Shown: positions 1 to 8,581, counted from the first letter of the stretch. The stretch: DNA of 64,000 nt from Flavivirga algicola (GCF_012910715.1 NZ_JABBHF010000002.1:5001-69000), one strand, 5' to 3'. The notes: a model not told the origin generated them from the sequence alone. Numbers and translations are program-made.

Positions 1-234
1 GCATACTCATCTTGTACCGTAACCTTTATTGGGGCCGTGATGCCACGGTCCCAAACCATGGGGTGTTAATCTTCATTTCTAAAGGCTATCCCCCAGTACA
101 AGGCAGATTGTATACGCGTTACGCACCCGTGCGCCGGTCGTCGGCGGCAGCAAGCTACCCCGTTACCCCTCGACTTGCATGTGTTAGGCCTGCCGCTAGC
201 GTTCATCCTGAGCCAGGATCAAACTCTTCATCGT
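1..234 (-). rRNA. rrs: 16S ribosomal RNA, 5' end (partial)
   Basis: Reading the minus strand from about 234 downwards gives the universal 16S 5' region, including AGAGTTTGATCCTGGCTCAG (at 226-207) followed by AACGCTAGCGGCAGGCCTAA and ACATGCAAGTCGAGGGGTAA, which is the Bacteroidota form. About the first 230 nt of the gene are present; the rest lies beyond the left edge. The exact 5' end was set by aligning to E. coli position 6 (G at 229). Confidence 0.97.
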
Positions 235-396
235 TAAATCTTAAATATTATTCAACAACTAATTTAGGAACCTATAGTACTCAAAATGGTCTATTCTCTT
301 TGTCGACCCTAGCCGTTTCCAACTATGGTCTTACGCTGTCAATTCAATATGTCTATGAACTTTTTTCTGTCTTTCCCAATCTCGTTTCCTCGTTTG
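235..396 (-). other. rRNA operon leader
   Basis: Transcribed spacer between the most proximal rrn promoter and the 16S gene on the minus strand. Around 360-341 the minus strand reads TTCATAGACATATTGAATTG, which resembles the boxA-type antitermination stretch seen in flavobacterial rrn leaders. The translated reading frames here are not genes. The leader role is inferred from position. Confidence 0.6.
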
Positions 397-434
397 GCGG
401 GTGCAAATATAAAACCCTTTTTTTGTTCCCACAA
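397..434 (-). promoter_or_regulatory. rrn promoter copy 1 (proximal)
   Basis: Minus strand: TTG (434-432), 20-nt spacer, then the Bacteroidota -7 element TATATTTG (411-404) and the downstream block GCACCCGC ending at 397. The 15-mer TATATTTGCACCCGC (411-397) recurs exactly at 674-660 and in front of the tRNA pair at 16586-16600. TTG/TAnnTTTG is the known primary sigma signature in this phylum; the start-site block is an observation from this window. Confidence 0.75.
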
Positions 435-536
435 TACTTTTTGATCTTTTTTTTGAAAAATTTTTTGCTCTCTTTCTTTGACCAAACCAACACTGTATTT
501 ACATGAACTCTGCCAAACAGGCTACTGCCCGTTTTG

Positions 537-551
537 GCGGCTGCAAACATA
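537..551 (-). promoter_or_regulatory. rrn promoter copy 2
   Basis: Minus strand TATGTTTG (551-544) followed by CAGCCGC, a two-mismatch copy of the 15-mer at 411-397. No clear TTG lies 19-20 nt further upstream (the stretch there is TTTTCG), so it may be weaker. It sits about 140 nt upstream of copy 1, pointing toward 16S. Confidence 0.6.
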
Positions 552-659
552 CAACCTTTTTCGTTCCCGAAAAGCTTTTTCGAAACTTTTTTCGATTTAT
601 TTTTTCAGCCTTCAAGGAACGACGCCCAGCTACCGGCTTTTAACAAGCCCTGCCGCTAA

Positions 660-674
660 GCGGGTGCAAATATA
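660..674 (-). promoter_or_regulatory. rrn promoter copy 3 (distal)
   Basis: Minus strand TATATTTGCACCCGC at 674-660, identical to copy 1. It is about 123 nt upstream of copy 2. The -33 position has no strong TTG. Three copies of the same core in tandem suggest either multiple rRNA start sites or duplicated promoter units. Confidence 0.6.
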
Positions 675-938
675 CGACCCATTTTGACATATCCTAACCT
701 TTTTTTAATATTATTTCAATATTCTTTTTTATGCCCTGAACCACAACATTTTACAGACAGCCTTTTTTAAGGCTGGTAACAAAGAGCCTTTCCCTATCAA
801 CCCATACGCAGCCACCAATCGGTTCTCCTTGTTATTATACCTAACTTTTTTATCCAACAATTCTAACCTCCCATTTTTATGTTCAATACATAGGATTACA
901 AACTCGGTAATCAAACTGCTCCTATTCATTTTTATACC
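675..938. other. intergenic, no gene supported
   Basis: This stretch lies between the distal rrn promoter and the structured element at 939. It contains a short hairpin, CAGCCTT-TTTT-AAGGCTG (758-775), without a T-tract on either side. A 66-codon minus-strand frame (729-929) is open, but it has no recognisable domain and no promoter motif, so I do not call it a gene. Confidence 0.5.
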
Positions 939-1021
939 GCGTTAGGGACTGAGACATTGTTGGAGCTCCTTGCTAAGAGCGACTGTCGAAAGCCCGCCCC
1001 TGACCTTAGAAAGGGAAACGC
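939..1021 (+). ncRNA. structured element, possibly Flavo-1-type RNA
   Basis: An 83-bp block much richer in G and C than the surrounding AT-rich spacer. It starts GCGTTAGGGACTGAG and ends AGCCCGCCCC...AGGGAAACGC. Short complementary segments are visible: GGAGCTCC (962-969, self-complementary), GCTAAGAGC, CGACTGTCG, and a GCG/CGC closure at the ends. The style matches a short conserved RNA I associate with flavobacterial intergenic regions (Rfam Flavo-1), but this is from memory and no covariance search was run. Strand is chosen because the motif reads as expected on plus. Confidence 0.45.
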
Positions 1022-1122
1022 TAAAATATTTTAAAATTAAATATAAATAGGCAGCCCAACTATGCAAAATGAGGAGTAAAACCAAAACTTAACTCCATAT
1101 GAAATTATACCCATATAATAAA

Positions 1123-1153
1123 TTGTGTGGATTTGTTTATACTATTATCTTTG
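1123..1153 (+). promoter_or_regulatory. promoter of the thrS operon
   Basis: TTG (1123-1125), 20-nt spacer, TATCTTTG (1146-1153), an excellent match to the Bacteroidota TTG/TAnnTTTG promoter. Transcription would start near 1158, so the in-frame ATG at 1125 cannot be the thrS start; the ATG at 1176 is downstream of it. Confidence 0.75.
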
Positions 1154-1175
1154 CATTCTGATTTTAAATTATTTT

Positions 1176-3110
1176 ATGATAGATATAACATTACCCGATG
1201 GAAGTGTCAAGCAGTTTGAAAAAAACGCTACACCTATGGATGTTGCCAAAAACATTAGTGAAGGATTTGCAAGAAATGTCATTTCAGCAAGTTTTAATGG
1301 TACAACTGTTGAAACTGCCACTCCTTTGACCACCGATGGCTCTTTAATTTTATATACTTGGAATAACGACGAAGGCAAGACTGCTTTTTGGCACTCTTCC
1401 GCACACGTATTGGCACAGGCTATTGAGGAGTTATATTCTGGTGCAAAACTAACGATTGGTCCAGCCATTGAAAATGGGTTCTATTATGATGTAGATTTTG
1501 GAGAGCATGTTGTTTCTGAAAAAGACTTCAAGTCTATTGAAACTAAAATGCTGGAAATAGCACGTGGAAAACACGATTTTAAAATGCGCTCTGCTACAAA
1601 AGCTGAAGCTTTAGATCTTTATAAAAATAATGAGTTTAAAACCGAGCTGATTGAAAACCTTGAAGATGGTACTATTTCGTTTTGTGACCATTCTTCTTTT
1701 ACAGATTTGTGTCGTGGTGGCCATATTCCTAATACAGGGATTATTAAAGCTGTAAAAATCTTATCGGTTGCAGGGGCTTATTGGAGAGGTGATGAAAAGA
1801 ACCCTCAATTAACACGTGTTTATGGAATTTCATTTCCAAAACAAAAAGAACTTACAGCCTATTTAGAGTTGTTAGAAGAAGCCAAAAAACGTGATCACAG
1901 AAAATTAGGCAAGGAATTAGAGTTGTTCACTTTTTCAAGAAAAGTTGGTCAGGGACTACCACTATGGCTGCCAAAAGGAGCAGCTTTACGTGAACGTTTG
2001 GAAAACTTTTTAAAAGCCGCCCAAAAGAAAGCAGGTTACGAAATGGTTATTTCGCCTCACATCGGACAAAAAGAATTATATGTTACTTCTGGCCATTATG
2101 CCAAGTATGGAGAAGATAGCTTTCAACCAATACATACGCCTAAAGCCGATGAAGAGTTTTTGTTAAAACCCATGAATTGTCCACACCACTGTGAAATATA
2201 TAATAGTGCACAATGGAGTTACAAAGATTTACCCAAACGTTATGCAGAATTTGGTACCGTTTACAGATATGAACAAAGTGGTGAGCTACATGGTTTAACC
2301 CGGGTAAGAGGTTTTACGCAAGATGATGCACACCTATTTTGTACGCCAGATCAATTAGATGAGGAATTTAAAAATGTTATCGATTTAGTGCTTTATGTTT
2401 TCGGATCCTTAGGTTTTGAAAACTTTACTGCCCAGGTTTCTGTAAGGGATCCTGAAAATCCAGACAAATATATTGGAGATATTGAAAATTGGGAAAAAGC
2501 GGAGCAAGCAATTATAAGTGCAGCTACCGATAAAGGTTTAGATTATGTCGTTGAAGAAGGCGAAGCCGCCTTTTACGGACCTAAGTTAGATTTTATGGTC
2601 AAGGATGCCTTAGGAAGGCGCTGGCAACTTGGAACCATTCAAGTAGACTACAACTTGCCTGAACGTTTCGATCTTACATATAAAGGTAGTGACAATGAGC
2701 TTCATCGCCCTATTATGATACATCGGGCGCCTTTTGGAAGTATGGAGCGATTTATTGCTATTTTGTTAGAACATACAGCTGGTAATTTCCCGCTTTGGTT
2801 AATGCCAACACAAGTTGTAATATTATCAATTAGTGAGAAATATGAAAAATACTCCGAAAAAGTTTTAAATTTGCTAGAAAATCACGAAATTCGCGCCCTT
2901 GTAGACCATAGAAATGAGACTATTGGGAAGAAAATTCGGGAAGCCGAAATGCAAAAGCACCCGTATATGATGATTATTGGTGAGCAAGAAGAAAAAGAAA
3001 ACAAAATAACTGTGCGTAAGCATGGTGGAGAAGATTTAGGAATGATTTCCATTGAAGAATTCTCTAAGATTGTAAAAGAAGAAATAAATAAAACGTTAAA
3101 ATCGTTCTAA
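1176..3110 (+). CDS. thrS: threonine--tRNA ligase
   Basis: Class II aminoacyl-tRNA synthetase that charges tRNA-Thr in the cytoplasm. With the start at 1176 the protein is 644 aa, the usual length, and begins with a TGS domain (MIDITLPDGSVKQFEKNA). Next come the editing-domain region, the catalytic core with MNCPHHCEIY (zinc-binding Cys), motif 2 around RYEQSGELHGLTRVRGFTQD, motif 3 HRAPFGSMERF, and a C-terminal anticodon-binding domain. A 17-codon upstream extension is rejected because it precedes the likely transcription start. It heads the thrS-infC-rpmI-rplT operon, a widespread order, with only 29 nt to infC. Confidence 0.97.
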   Translation: MIDITLPDGSVKQFEKNATPMDVAKNISEGFARNVISASFNGTTVETATPLTTDGSLILYTWNNDEGKTAFWHSSAHVLAQAIEELYSGAKLTIGPAIENGFYYDVDFGEHVVSEKDFKSIETKMLEIARGKHDFKMRSATKAEALDLYKNNEFKTELIENLEDGTISFCDHSSFTDLCRGGHIPNTGIIKAVKILSVAGAYWRGDEKNPQLTRVYGISFPKQKELTAYLELLEEAKKRDHRKLGKELELFTFSRKVGQGLPLWLPKGAALRERLENFLKAAQKKAGYEMVISPHIGQKELYVTSGHYAKYGEDSFQPIHTPKADEEFLLKPMNCPHHCEIYNSAQWSYKDLPKRYAEFGTVYRYEQSGELHGLTRVRGFTQDDAHLFCTPDQLDEEFKNVIDLVLYVFGSLGFENFTAQVSVRDPENPDKYIGDIENWEKAEQAIISAATDKGLDYVVEEGEAAFYGPKLDFMVKDALGRRWQLGTIQVDYNLPERFDLTYKGSDNELHRPIMIHRAPFGSMERFIAILLEHTAGNFPLWLMPTQVVILSISEKYEKYSEKVLNLLENHEIRALVDHRNETIGKKIREAEMQKHPYMMIIGEQEEKENKITVRKHGGEDLGMISIEEFSKIVKEEINKTLKSF

Positions 3111-3139
3111 AATAAAGTTTAACTTAAAACTATAACGCC

Positions 3140-3688
3140 ATAGCAATTCGAAGAAGAAATCAACCCAACAGAAGGGTTATACAAGAGGATAAACATAAAA
3201 TAAACTCTAAGATTACGGTACCAAACGTACGTCTTGTAGGAGACAACGTGGATGTAGGTATTTACTCTACCAGAGATGCTTTAAAAATAGCTGACGAACA
3301 GGGGTTGGATCTTGTCGAGATTTCCCCTAAAGCTGATCCTCCTGTCTGTAAGGTTATGGATTATAAAAAGTTTCTTTATGAGCAGAAGAAACGCGATAAG
3401 GCTTTAAAATCCAAAGCCACTAAAGTTATTATTAAAGAAATTCGTTTTGGTCCTCAAACAGATGACCATGACTACGAATTTAAAAAGAAACATGCTGAGA
3501 AGTTTTTAAAAGAAGGTGCTAAGCTTAAAGCTTTCGTATTTTTTAAAGGACGATCTATTATATTTAAAGAACAAGGTCAGATTTTATTATTACGTTTAGC
3601 ACAAGATTTGGAAGAATTAGGAAAAGTAGAGCAAATGCCACGTTTAGAAGGAAAACGTATGACCATGTTCATTGCTCCCAAAAAATAA
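3140..3688 (+). CDS. infC: translation initiation factor IF-3, ATA start
   Basis: Binds the 30S subunit and checks start-codon fidelity. The obvious ATG/GTG frame would begin at GTG 3248 and lack the conserved N-terminal helix. Reading upstream in the same frame gives [20 protein letters not shown], continuing into [10 protein letters not shown], the Bacteroidota IF-3 N-terminus, which normally starts M-A-I-R. The codon in the Met place is ATA (3140-3142); the frame is closed by TAA at 3125. No ATG, GTG or TTG lies in between. From ATA the protein is 182 aa, close to the E. coli 180. E. coli infC uses AUU for autoregulation, so a near-cognate start is expected in this family. ATT at 3146 is the alternative. 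Confidence 0.93.
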   Translation: MAIRRRNQPNRRVIQEDKHKINSKITVPNVRLVGDNVDVGIYSTRDALKIADEQGLDLVEISPKADPPVCKVMDYKKFLYEQKKRDKALKSKATKVIIKEIRFGPQTDDHDYEFKKKHAEKFLKEGAKLKAFVFFKGRSIIFKEQGQILLLRLAQDLEELGKVEQMPRLEGKRMTMFIAPKK

Positions 3689-3781
3689 ACAAGATATTAT
3701 AACTATATTTAAAAGATATGAAGCTGAGATAAACTTAGCTCAAAAATAATTAAGCGAGATAATTAAAACTAGGAAAAGAAA

Positions 3782-3979
3782 ATGCCTAAAATGAAAACTA
3801 AATCTAGTGCCAAGAAACGTTTTAAGTTAACGGGTACAGGAAAGATTAAAAGAAAGCACGCTTTTAAAAGTCACATCTTAACAAAGAAGTCTAAAAAGCG
3901 TAAACTTGCTCTGACTCATGATACTTTAGTACATAAGTCTGATGAAGACAATATTAAAACAATGTTGCGTTTAAAGTAA
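3782..3979 (+). CDS. rpmI: 50S ribosomal protein bL35
   Basis: 65 aa, very basic, starting [20 protein letters not shown], the family hallmark. Full length for bL35. Lies 93 nt after infC and before rplT in the conserved order; in many bacteria this part is repressed by bL20, but no bL20-binding fold is evident to me in the 3689-3781 spacer. Confidence 0.97.
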   Translation: MPKMKTKSSAKKRFKLTGTGKIKRKHAFKSHILTKKSKKRKLALTHDTLVHKSDEDNIKTMLRLK

Positions 3980-4094
3980 TATCGTTTTAATCGGTTAAAC
4001 AAATTTATAAACCCTGGAGTTAGGCTCAATTTGATTCAAAACAAATACTAAAGTGTCGATTATCGACCGCCTACTACAAAAAACAATTAAAATT

Positions 4095-4439
4095 ATGCCA
4101 AGATCAGTAAATTCTGTAGCAAAAAGAGCCAGAAGAAAAAAGGTTCTTAAACAAGCAAAAGGTTACTTTGGAAGACGTAAAAACGTTTGGACAGTAGCAA
4201 AAAATGCGGTTGACAAAGCGATGCAATACTCGTATAGAGACCGTAGAAACAAAAAGAGAACATTCCGTGCTTTATGGATTACACGTATTAATGCGGGTGC
4301 CAGAGAACATGGTTTATCTTATTCTCAATTTATGGGGAAATTAAAAGCTAACGATATCGAATTAAACCGTAAGGTTTTAGCAGATTTAGCGATGAATAAC
4401 CCTGAGGCTTTTAAAGCCGTTGTAGAGAAAGTAAAATAA
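4095..4439 (+). CDS. rplT: 50S ribosomal protein bL20
   Basis: 114 aa from the ATG at 4095 ([20 protein letters not shown]), exactly the family length; a 14-codon upstream extension from 4053 has no family counterpart and is rejected. Binds 23S rRNA early in 50S assembly. Last gene of the thrS operon, followed by a small GGCG-TTTT-CGCC hairpin and the terminator at 4480-4514. Confidence 0.97.
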   Translation: MPRSVNSVAKRARRKKVLKQAKGYFGRRKNVWTVAKNAVDKAMQYSYRDRRNKKRTFRALWITRINAGAREHGLSYSQFMGKLKANDIELNRKVLADLAMNNPEAFKAVVEKVK

Positions 4440-4479
4440 GGCGTTTTCGCCTATTGTAAAACATATTATTCGCTTAATA

Positions 4480-4514
4480 AAAAATCCGATTCAATTTATG
4501 AATCGGATTTTTTT
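4480..4514. terminator. bidirectional intrinsic terminator
   Basis: 11-bp perfect stem AATCCGATTCA (4483-4493) / TGAATCGGATT (4499-4509) with a 5-nt loop, flanked by A-run on the left and T-run on the right, so it can stop transcripts from rplT (plus) and from the convergent gene at 4513-4935 (minus). Confidence 0.85.
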
Positions 4515-4935
4515 ATGCGCCAAAAATTGTAATAACAATATGTCTTGCCCCACCATAATCTCTATGCTCACATAAATAAATGCCTTGCCATATCCCTAGA
4601 TTTAATTCTCCATTTGTAATAGGAATATTTACTGATGCTCCCAACAATGATGCTTTGATATGTGCAGGCATATCGTCTGATCCTTCATAAGTATGCCGAT
4701 AATAAGATGCGTTTTCTGGAACCATGATGTTAAAATGGGATTCAAAATCGCTTCTCACTGTAGCATCTGCATTTTCATTTATGCTCAAGCTAGCTGATGT
4801 GTGCTTGATAAATACTTGTAGTTGTCCTATTCTTATTTCACGTATTTCTGGAATAGCATCTAAAATACTATTTGTAATTAAATGAAAACCTCTCGAATAA
4901 GGCTGTAACTTTATTTCTTTTTGAAAAAATTTCAT
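4513..4935 (-). CDS. YjbQ/UPF0047 family protein
   Basis: About 140 aa, the usual size of the YjbQ (UPF0047) family, which has been described as having weak thiamine-phosphate synthase activity. Characteristic stretches are HTSASLSINENADATVRSD and the C-terminal GIYLCEHRDYGGARHIVITI. The start is placed at the second Met (MKFFQKEI), matching family N-termini; an upstream Met adds five residues. Single gene, convergent with rplT and sharing its terminator. The physiological role is not settled by the context. Confidence 0.85.
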   Translation of the reverse strand: MKFFQKEIKLQPYSRGFHLITNSILDAIPEIREIRIGQLQVFIKHTSASLSINENADATVRSDFESHFNIMVPENASYYRHTYEGSDDMPAHIKASLLGASVNIPITNGELNLGIWQGIYLCEHRDYGGARHIVITIFGA

Positions 4936-5054
4936 ATTAGTAACTTTCACATTTACCCATAGCCAAATTATATATTATTGTACTTTTATGATAATTATAA
5001 CGCAACCTTTTTATTTTTTTTTCATCTACATATATAACCCCTTAATAAAAGGAT

Positions 5055-5492
5055 ATGAAAAAGTTTTTCCTAGCTATGCTGAGTATAATAACACTAACTG
5101 GCTGTTCTATAAAAAGCGATACGCAGCTTCCTGACCCTCAAACAGTAATCATTCACTGGAATTTGACTAAAATTACCGGAGGTGTAGCTGGTGTTAATGA
5201 AGAGTTTACTTTAAACACTATAGTCTGGACTTTTGGTGTATCAGATTTAAAACTTACCGTTGAAAACAATAATACAGACGACACTAAACAGGATGGGCTA
5301 GATTCGGGAACTTATGACTATTCTATCACAGAAACCAGTGGAAAATCCTTTTTAAATATTGGCAGTAATGAATTTGGTAGATTTACCGTTACCAATAATA
5401 CGCTTGTCATTGACCAAAACGAACTATCTCAAGGCAGTGGTACTGATGGTTTTGTATACACATTCCAAAAAACTATTGAAGTTATTGATTAA
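5055..5492 (+). CDS. small lipoprotein of unknown function
   Basis: 145 aa with a lipoprotein signal: basic start MKKFF, hydrophobic core, and lipobox LTGC with the Cys near residue 17. The mature part is rich in Asn, Asp and Thr and looks beta-stranded, of the kind seen in lipocalin-like lipoproteins of Bacteroidota, but I see no definite family motif. Its TAA stop shares the TTAA at 5489-5492 with the stop of the convergent neighbour. Confidence 0.7.
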   Translation: MKKFFLAMLSIITLTGCSIKSDTQLPDPQTVIIHWNLTKITGGVAGVNEEFTLNTIVWTFGVSDLKLTVENNNTDDTKQDGLDSGTYDYSITETSGKSFLNIGSNEFGRFTVTNNTLVIDQNELSQGSGTDGFVYTFQKTIEVID

Positions 5493-6748
5493 GTCTTCTG
5501 TTTCTTTTTCCTAGCGGCTGGGAATAATACATTGTTTAAAATAAGCCTATATCCTGGAGAGGTTGGATGCAAATCTAATTCTGTTTTGGCATCCCCTACT
5601 CTATGTTGATAATCTTCTGGATCATGACCACCATAAAAAGTAAAAAAGCCTTTGCCTTTTATACCATGAATGTATTTTGCTTCTCCATTCGATTTTGTTT
5701 CTCCCAGAACTAATACATTCGATTTTATTTCATCTCTAGTAAAAGATGTTGTCTGTCCCATAAAACCTTTTACCAAAGCGGTATGGTTTTGACATAGCAT
5801 GGTTGGAATTGGATCCCACTTCGCCGAAAACTCCATTAAAGAAAAATAATCGATTGTTTTTGGCACCCTTCTTTTACGGGTCATATCTATTGACGAAAAC
5901 TCATATACAATTGGACTTCTTTCTAATGTAAAATTAGAAAATGCAAAAGTCTTATTGTAATCTATTTTGTTTTGGTATGCAGGATCACTACCATCACCAT
6001 CAAACATTGGTTCACAAATATCTACCCCTTCTGCAGATAAAGCAATGTCAAAACTATCTGTAGCACTGCACATAGCAAACATAAAGCCACCTCCTATTAC
6101 ATAATCTCTGATTTTTAAGGCCACATCTGATTTTTCCTGTGATACTTTACTATAACCTAGTTTTGCTGCCAATGCCTCTGCATCCTTTTTTTCTTGAATA
6201 TACCAAGAAGCAGCCCTATATGCGCCATAAAACTTGCCATATTGCCCTGTAAAATCCTCATGGTGTAAGTGTAACCAATCGAATAACAACAAACCATCAT
6301 TTAACACTTCTTCATCATAAACAGTTTCGTATGGGATTTCTGCGTATTGCAGCACCATGGTTACAGCGTCATCCCAAGGTAACTTACCTTTGGGAGTATA
6401 TACTGCAATTTTAGGTGCTTTTTCTAAAATGACAGCCTCCATATTTTTACTCGGACTACTTATTTCTTCTAAAATGCTTTCCACTTTAGAATTCGAAATC
6501 ACTTCGAAAGAAATACCACGAATTTGACATTCGCGCTGGATTTCATTGGTATCTGGTAATAAAAAAGAACCACCTCTATAATTTAAAAGCCATTTTACTT
6601 TCAATTCTTTACTGAGCGTCCAATAGGTGATACCATATGCTTTTAGGTGATTTTTTTGGCTTTCTGCATCCATAGGTATAAGAATATAGGATGCATAGGT
6701 ATTAATACCTATTAATATAAATAATAATGTAAATACTATTCTTTTCAA
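5489..6748 (-). CDS. secreted conserved protein, sometimes labelled asparagine synthetase B
   Basis: 419 aa with an N-terminal signal peptide (MKRIVFTLLFILIGINTYA), so it is exported. The mature start SYILIPMDAESQKNHLKAYG recalls a flavobacterial family often auto-annotated asparagine synthetase B; I see none of the glutamine amidotransferase or ATP-pyrophosphatase motifs of real AsnB, so that name should not be trusted. A stretch GGGFMFAMCSATDSF and a later IKGKGFFTFYGGHDPED look like a glutamine-amidotransferase-like or glycosyl-hydrolase-associated fold. Single gene; convergent with the lipoprotein at 5055. Function unknown. Confidence 0.7.
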   Translation of the reverse strand: MKRIVFTLLFILIGINTYASYILIPMDAESQKNHLKAYGITYWTLSKELKVKWLLNYRGGSFLLPDTNEIQRECQIRGISFEVISNSKVESILEEISSPSKNMEAVILEKAPKIAVYTPKGKLPWDDAVTMVLQYAEIPYETVYDEEVLNDGLLLFDWLHLHHEDFTGQYGKFYGAYRAASWYIQEKKDAEALAAKLGYSKVSQEKSDVALKIRDYVIGGGFMFAMCSATDSFDIALSAEGVDICEPMFDGDGSDPAYQNKIDYNKTFAFSNFTLERSPIVYEFSSIDMTRKRRVPKTIDYFSLMEFSAKWDPIPTMLCQNHTALVKGFMGQTTSFTRDEIKSNVLVLGETKSNGEAKYIHGIKGKGFFTFYGGHDPEDYQHRVGDAKTELDLHPTSPGYRLILNNVLFPAARKKKQKT

Positions 6749-6871
6749 TTTGAAGCAAAACTTTATGAGATTTCTCAGTCGTTCCTTCTTCGAAATGACC
6801 TAAACTCTTATTGAAGTTGAAAGATACTTAAATTTTCTTCTTTTTGAATATGTTTAACAGAAGATTAATTC

Positions 6872-8413
6872 TTAAAACGGTACGTCATTATCATCATCGT
6901 CATTAAACGAACTTCCAAAAGCCTGATCTGGGCTTGCCTTAAAATCATCTGCTTTAAAAGTATCGTCATTTGCTGCTGCATTCATTTTTGAATGAAACTC
7001 AAAAGGTGAATCAAAATCGTCTAAATTGTCAAACTTACCTAAGTGTCCAAGGAATTTTAAACGTATATTTTCTAAACCACCATTTCTATGCTTGGCAATA
7101 ATAAACTCAGCTTGTCCTTCTGTTGGTGAACGCTCTTCATCATCCCACTCGTCAATTTTATAATACTCAGGTCTATAAATAAACGATACAATATCGGCAT
7201 CTTGTTCAATGGCACCAGATTCACGTAAATCTGATAGTAATGGACGCTTACTTCCTCCACGAGTCTCAACAGCACGCGATAATTGTGACAAGGCAATTAC
7301 CGGAACCATTAATTCTTTAGCCAATGCTTTTAAGTTCCTTGAAATCATGGAAATTTCTTGCTCACGATTTCCACCATGGCTATTACCTCCAGTCATTAAC
7401 TGCAAGTAATCAATCATGATTAGTTTAATGCCGTGTTGAGATGATAAACGACGTGCTTTTGCTCTTAAATCGAAGATTGAAAGTGATGGTGTATCATCAA
7501 TGAATAGAGGTGCTTTTTCTAAGCCTTTTACTTTTACATTGAGCTGTTCCCACTCATGCTTTTCCAACTTACCAGTACGTAACTTTTCGGAAGACAAGCC
7601 TGTTTCACTAGAAATTAAACGCGTGATTAGCTGCACCGATGCCATTTCTAAAGAAAAGAAAGCTACAGGTATATTTTGATCTACCGCTATATTTCTTGCC
7701 ATGGAAAGCGTTAAAGCCGTTTTACCCATACCAGGACGTGCAGCTACAATGATTAAATCCGACGGTTGCCAACCTGATGTTAGCTTATCCAATTTATTGA
7801 ACCCTGTTGGAATACCACTAAGCCCTTCTTTATTAGAAATTTCTTCAATCTTCTTTTTAGCTTGAATTACTAATTCTTGAGCCGTTTCACTCGATTTTTT
7901 AATATTTCCCTGGGTTACTTCATATAGTTTTGCCTCGGCATTATCTAATAAATCGAAAACATCTTTGGTCTCATCATAAGAATCTTCAATGATTTCGTTA
8001 GAAATTTTAATCAAGCTACGTTGAATAAATTTTTGTAAGATAATACGTGCGTGAAATTCTATATGTGCAGATGAAGATACCTTTTGCGTTAAAGAAATAA
8101 GGTAAAAATCGCCTCCAGCAAGCTCTAATTTTGAATTTTTCTTTAACTGTGTGGAAACGGTTAATAAGTCTACAGGTTCGCTATTTTCGAACAACTGAAA
8201 AATAGCTTCAAAAATATATTGGTGAGCTTCTTTATAAAAGGCTTCAGGGCTTAAAATATCAATGACTTCATCGACTCCTTTTTTATCAATCATCATTGCC
8301 CCAAGCACAACCTCTTCTAAATCAAGTGCTTGAGGAGGTATTTTACCTTTCTCAAGACTAATAATAGTACTCTTATCGACTTTATATCCTTGAATTTGGT
8401 TAGGCTGTTTCAT
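6872..8413 (-). CDS. dnaB: replicative DNA helicase DnaB
   Basis: 513 aa hexameric 5'-3' fork helicase. The N-terminal domain is at about 25-130 (PPQALDLEEVVLGAMMID), the linker follows, and the RecA-like motor has Walker A ARPGMGKT at 225-232, Walker B region LIMIDYLQLM, and the arginine-rich C-terminal motif IAKHRNGG. The last nine residues are DDDDNDVPF, very like the acidic tip of SSB (DDDIPF), an unusual ending for DnaB. The upstream sequence has only a weak TACCTTCG promoter (8426-8419). No intein or frameshift seen. Confidence 0.97.
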   Translation of the reverse strand: MKQPNQIQGYKVDKSTIISLEKGKIPPQALDLEEVVLGAMMIDKKGVDEVIDILSPEAFYKEAHQYIFEAIFQLFENSEPVDLLTVSTQLKKNSKLELAGGDFYLISLTQKVSSSAHIEFHARIILQKFIQRSLIKISNEIIEDSYDETKDVFDLLDNAEAKLYEVTQGNIKKSSETAQELVIQAKKKIEEISNKEGLSGIPTGFNKLDKLTSGWQPSDLIIVAARPGMGKTALTLSMARNIAVDQNIPVAFFSLEMASVQLITRLISSETGLSSEKLRTGKLEKHEWEQLNVKVKGLEKAPLFIDDTPSLSIFDLRAKARRLSSQHGIKLIMIDYLQLMTGGNSHGGNREQEISMISRNLKALAKELMVPVIALSQLSRAVETRGGSKRPLLSDLRESGAIEQDADIVSFIYRPEYYKIDEWDDEERSPTEGQAEFIIAKHRNGGLENIRLKFLGHLGKFDNLDDFDSPFEFHSKMNAAANDDTFKADDFKASPDQAFGSSFNDDDDNDVPF

Positions 8414-8581
8414 ATATACGAAGGTAGTTAAAAAGAAAGATTTTTAAAACAAAAAACGAATTTGCGTTGCTCACTGGTCATTAACAATTTAACTGTTAAC
8501 AACTAAAAAATATTGTTAATAAACATAAAAAAACCCAAAACTAAACGTTTCAGATTTTATTATGTTGTGGTTTTAAAAGGC

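Noticed and set aside
12-687. Open frames of 65-164 codons over the 16S 5' end and rrn leader
   Set aside because: They lie on or against the rRNA gene and its promoters, and their sequences have no protein features.
729-929. 66-codon minus-strand frame with an apparent Met start
   Set aside because: No domain, no promoter motif and no conserved neighbour; it lies in the spacer behind the rrn promoters. A real small gene cannot be fully excluded.
3248-3688. IF-3 starting at GTG 3248
   Set aside because: The frame upstream encodes the conserved 36-residue N-terminal part; the ATA start at 3140 explains the full protein.
5489-6748. Asparagine synthetase
   Set aside because: No N-terminal Cys nucleophile, no SGGxDS motif, and the protein is exported.
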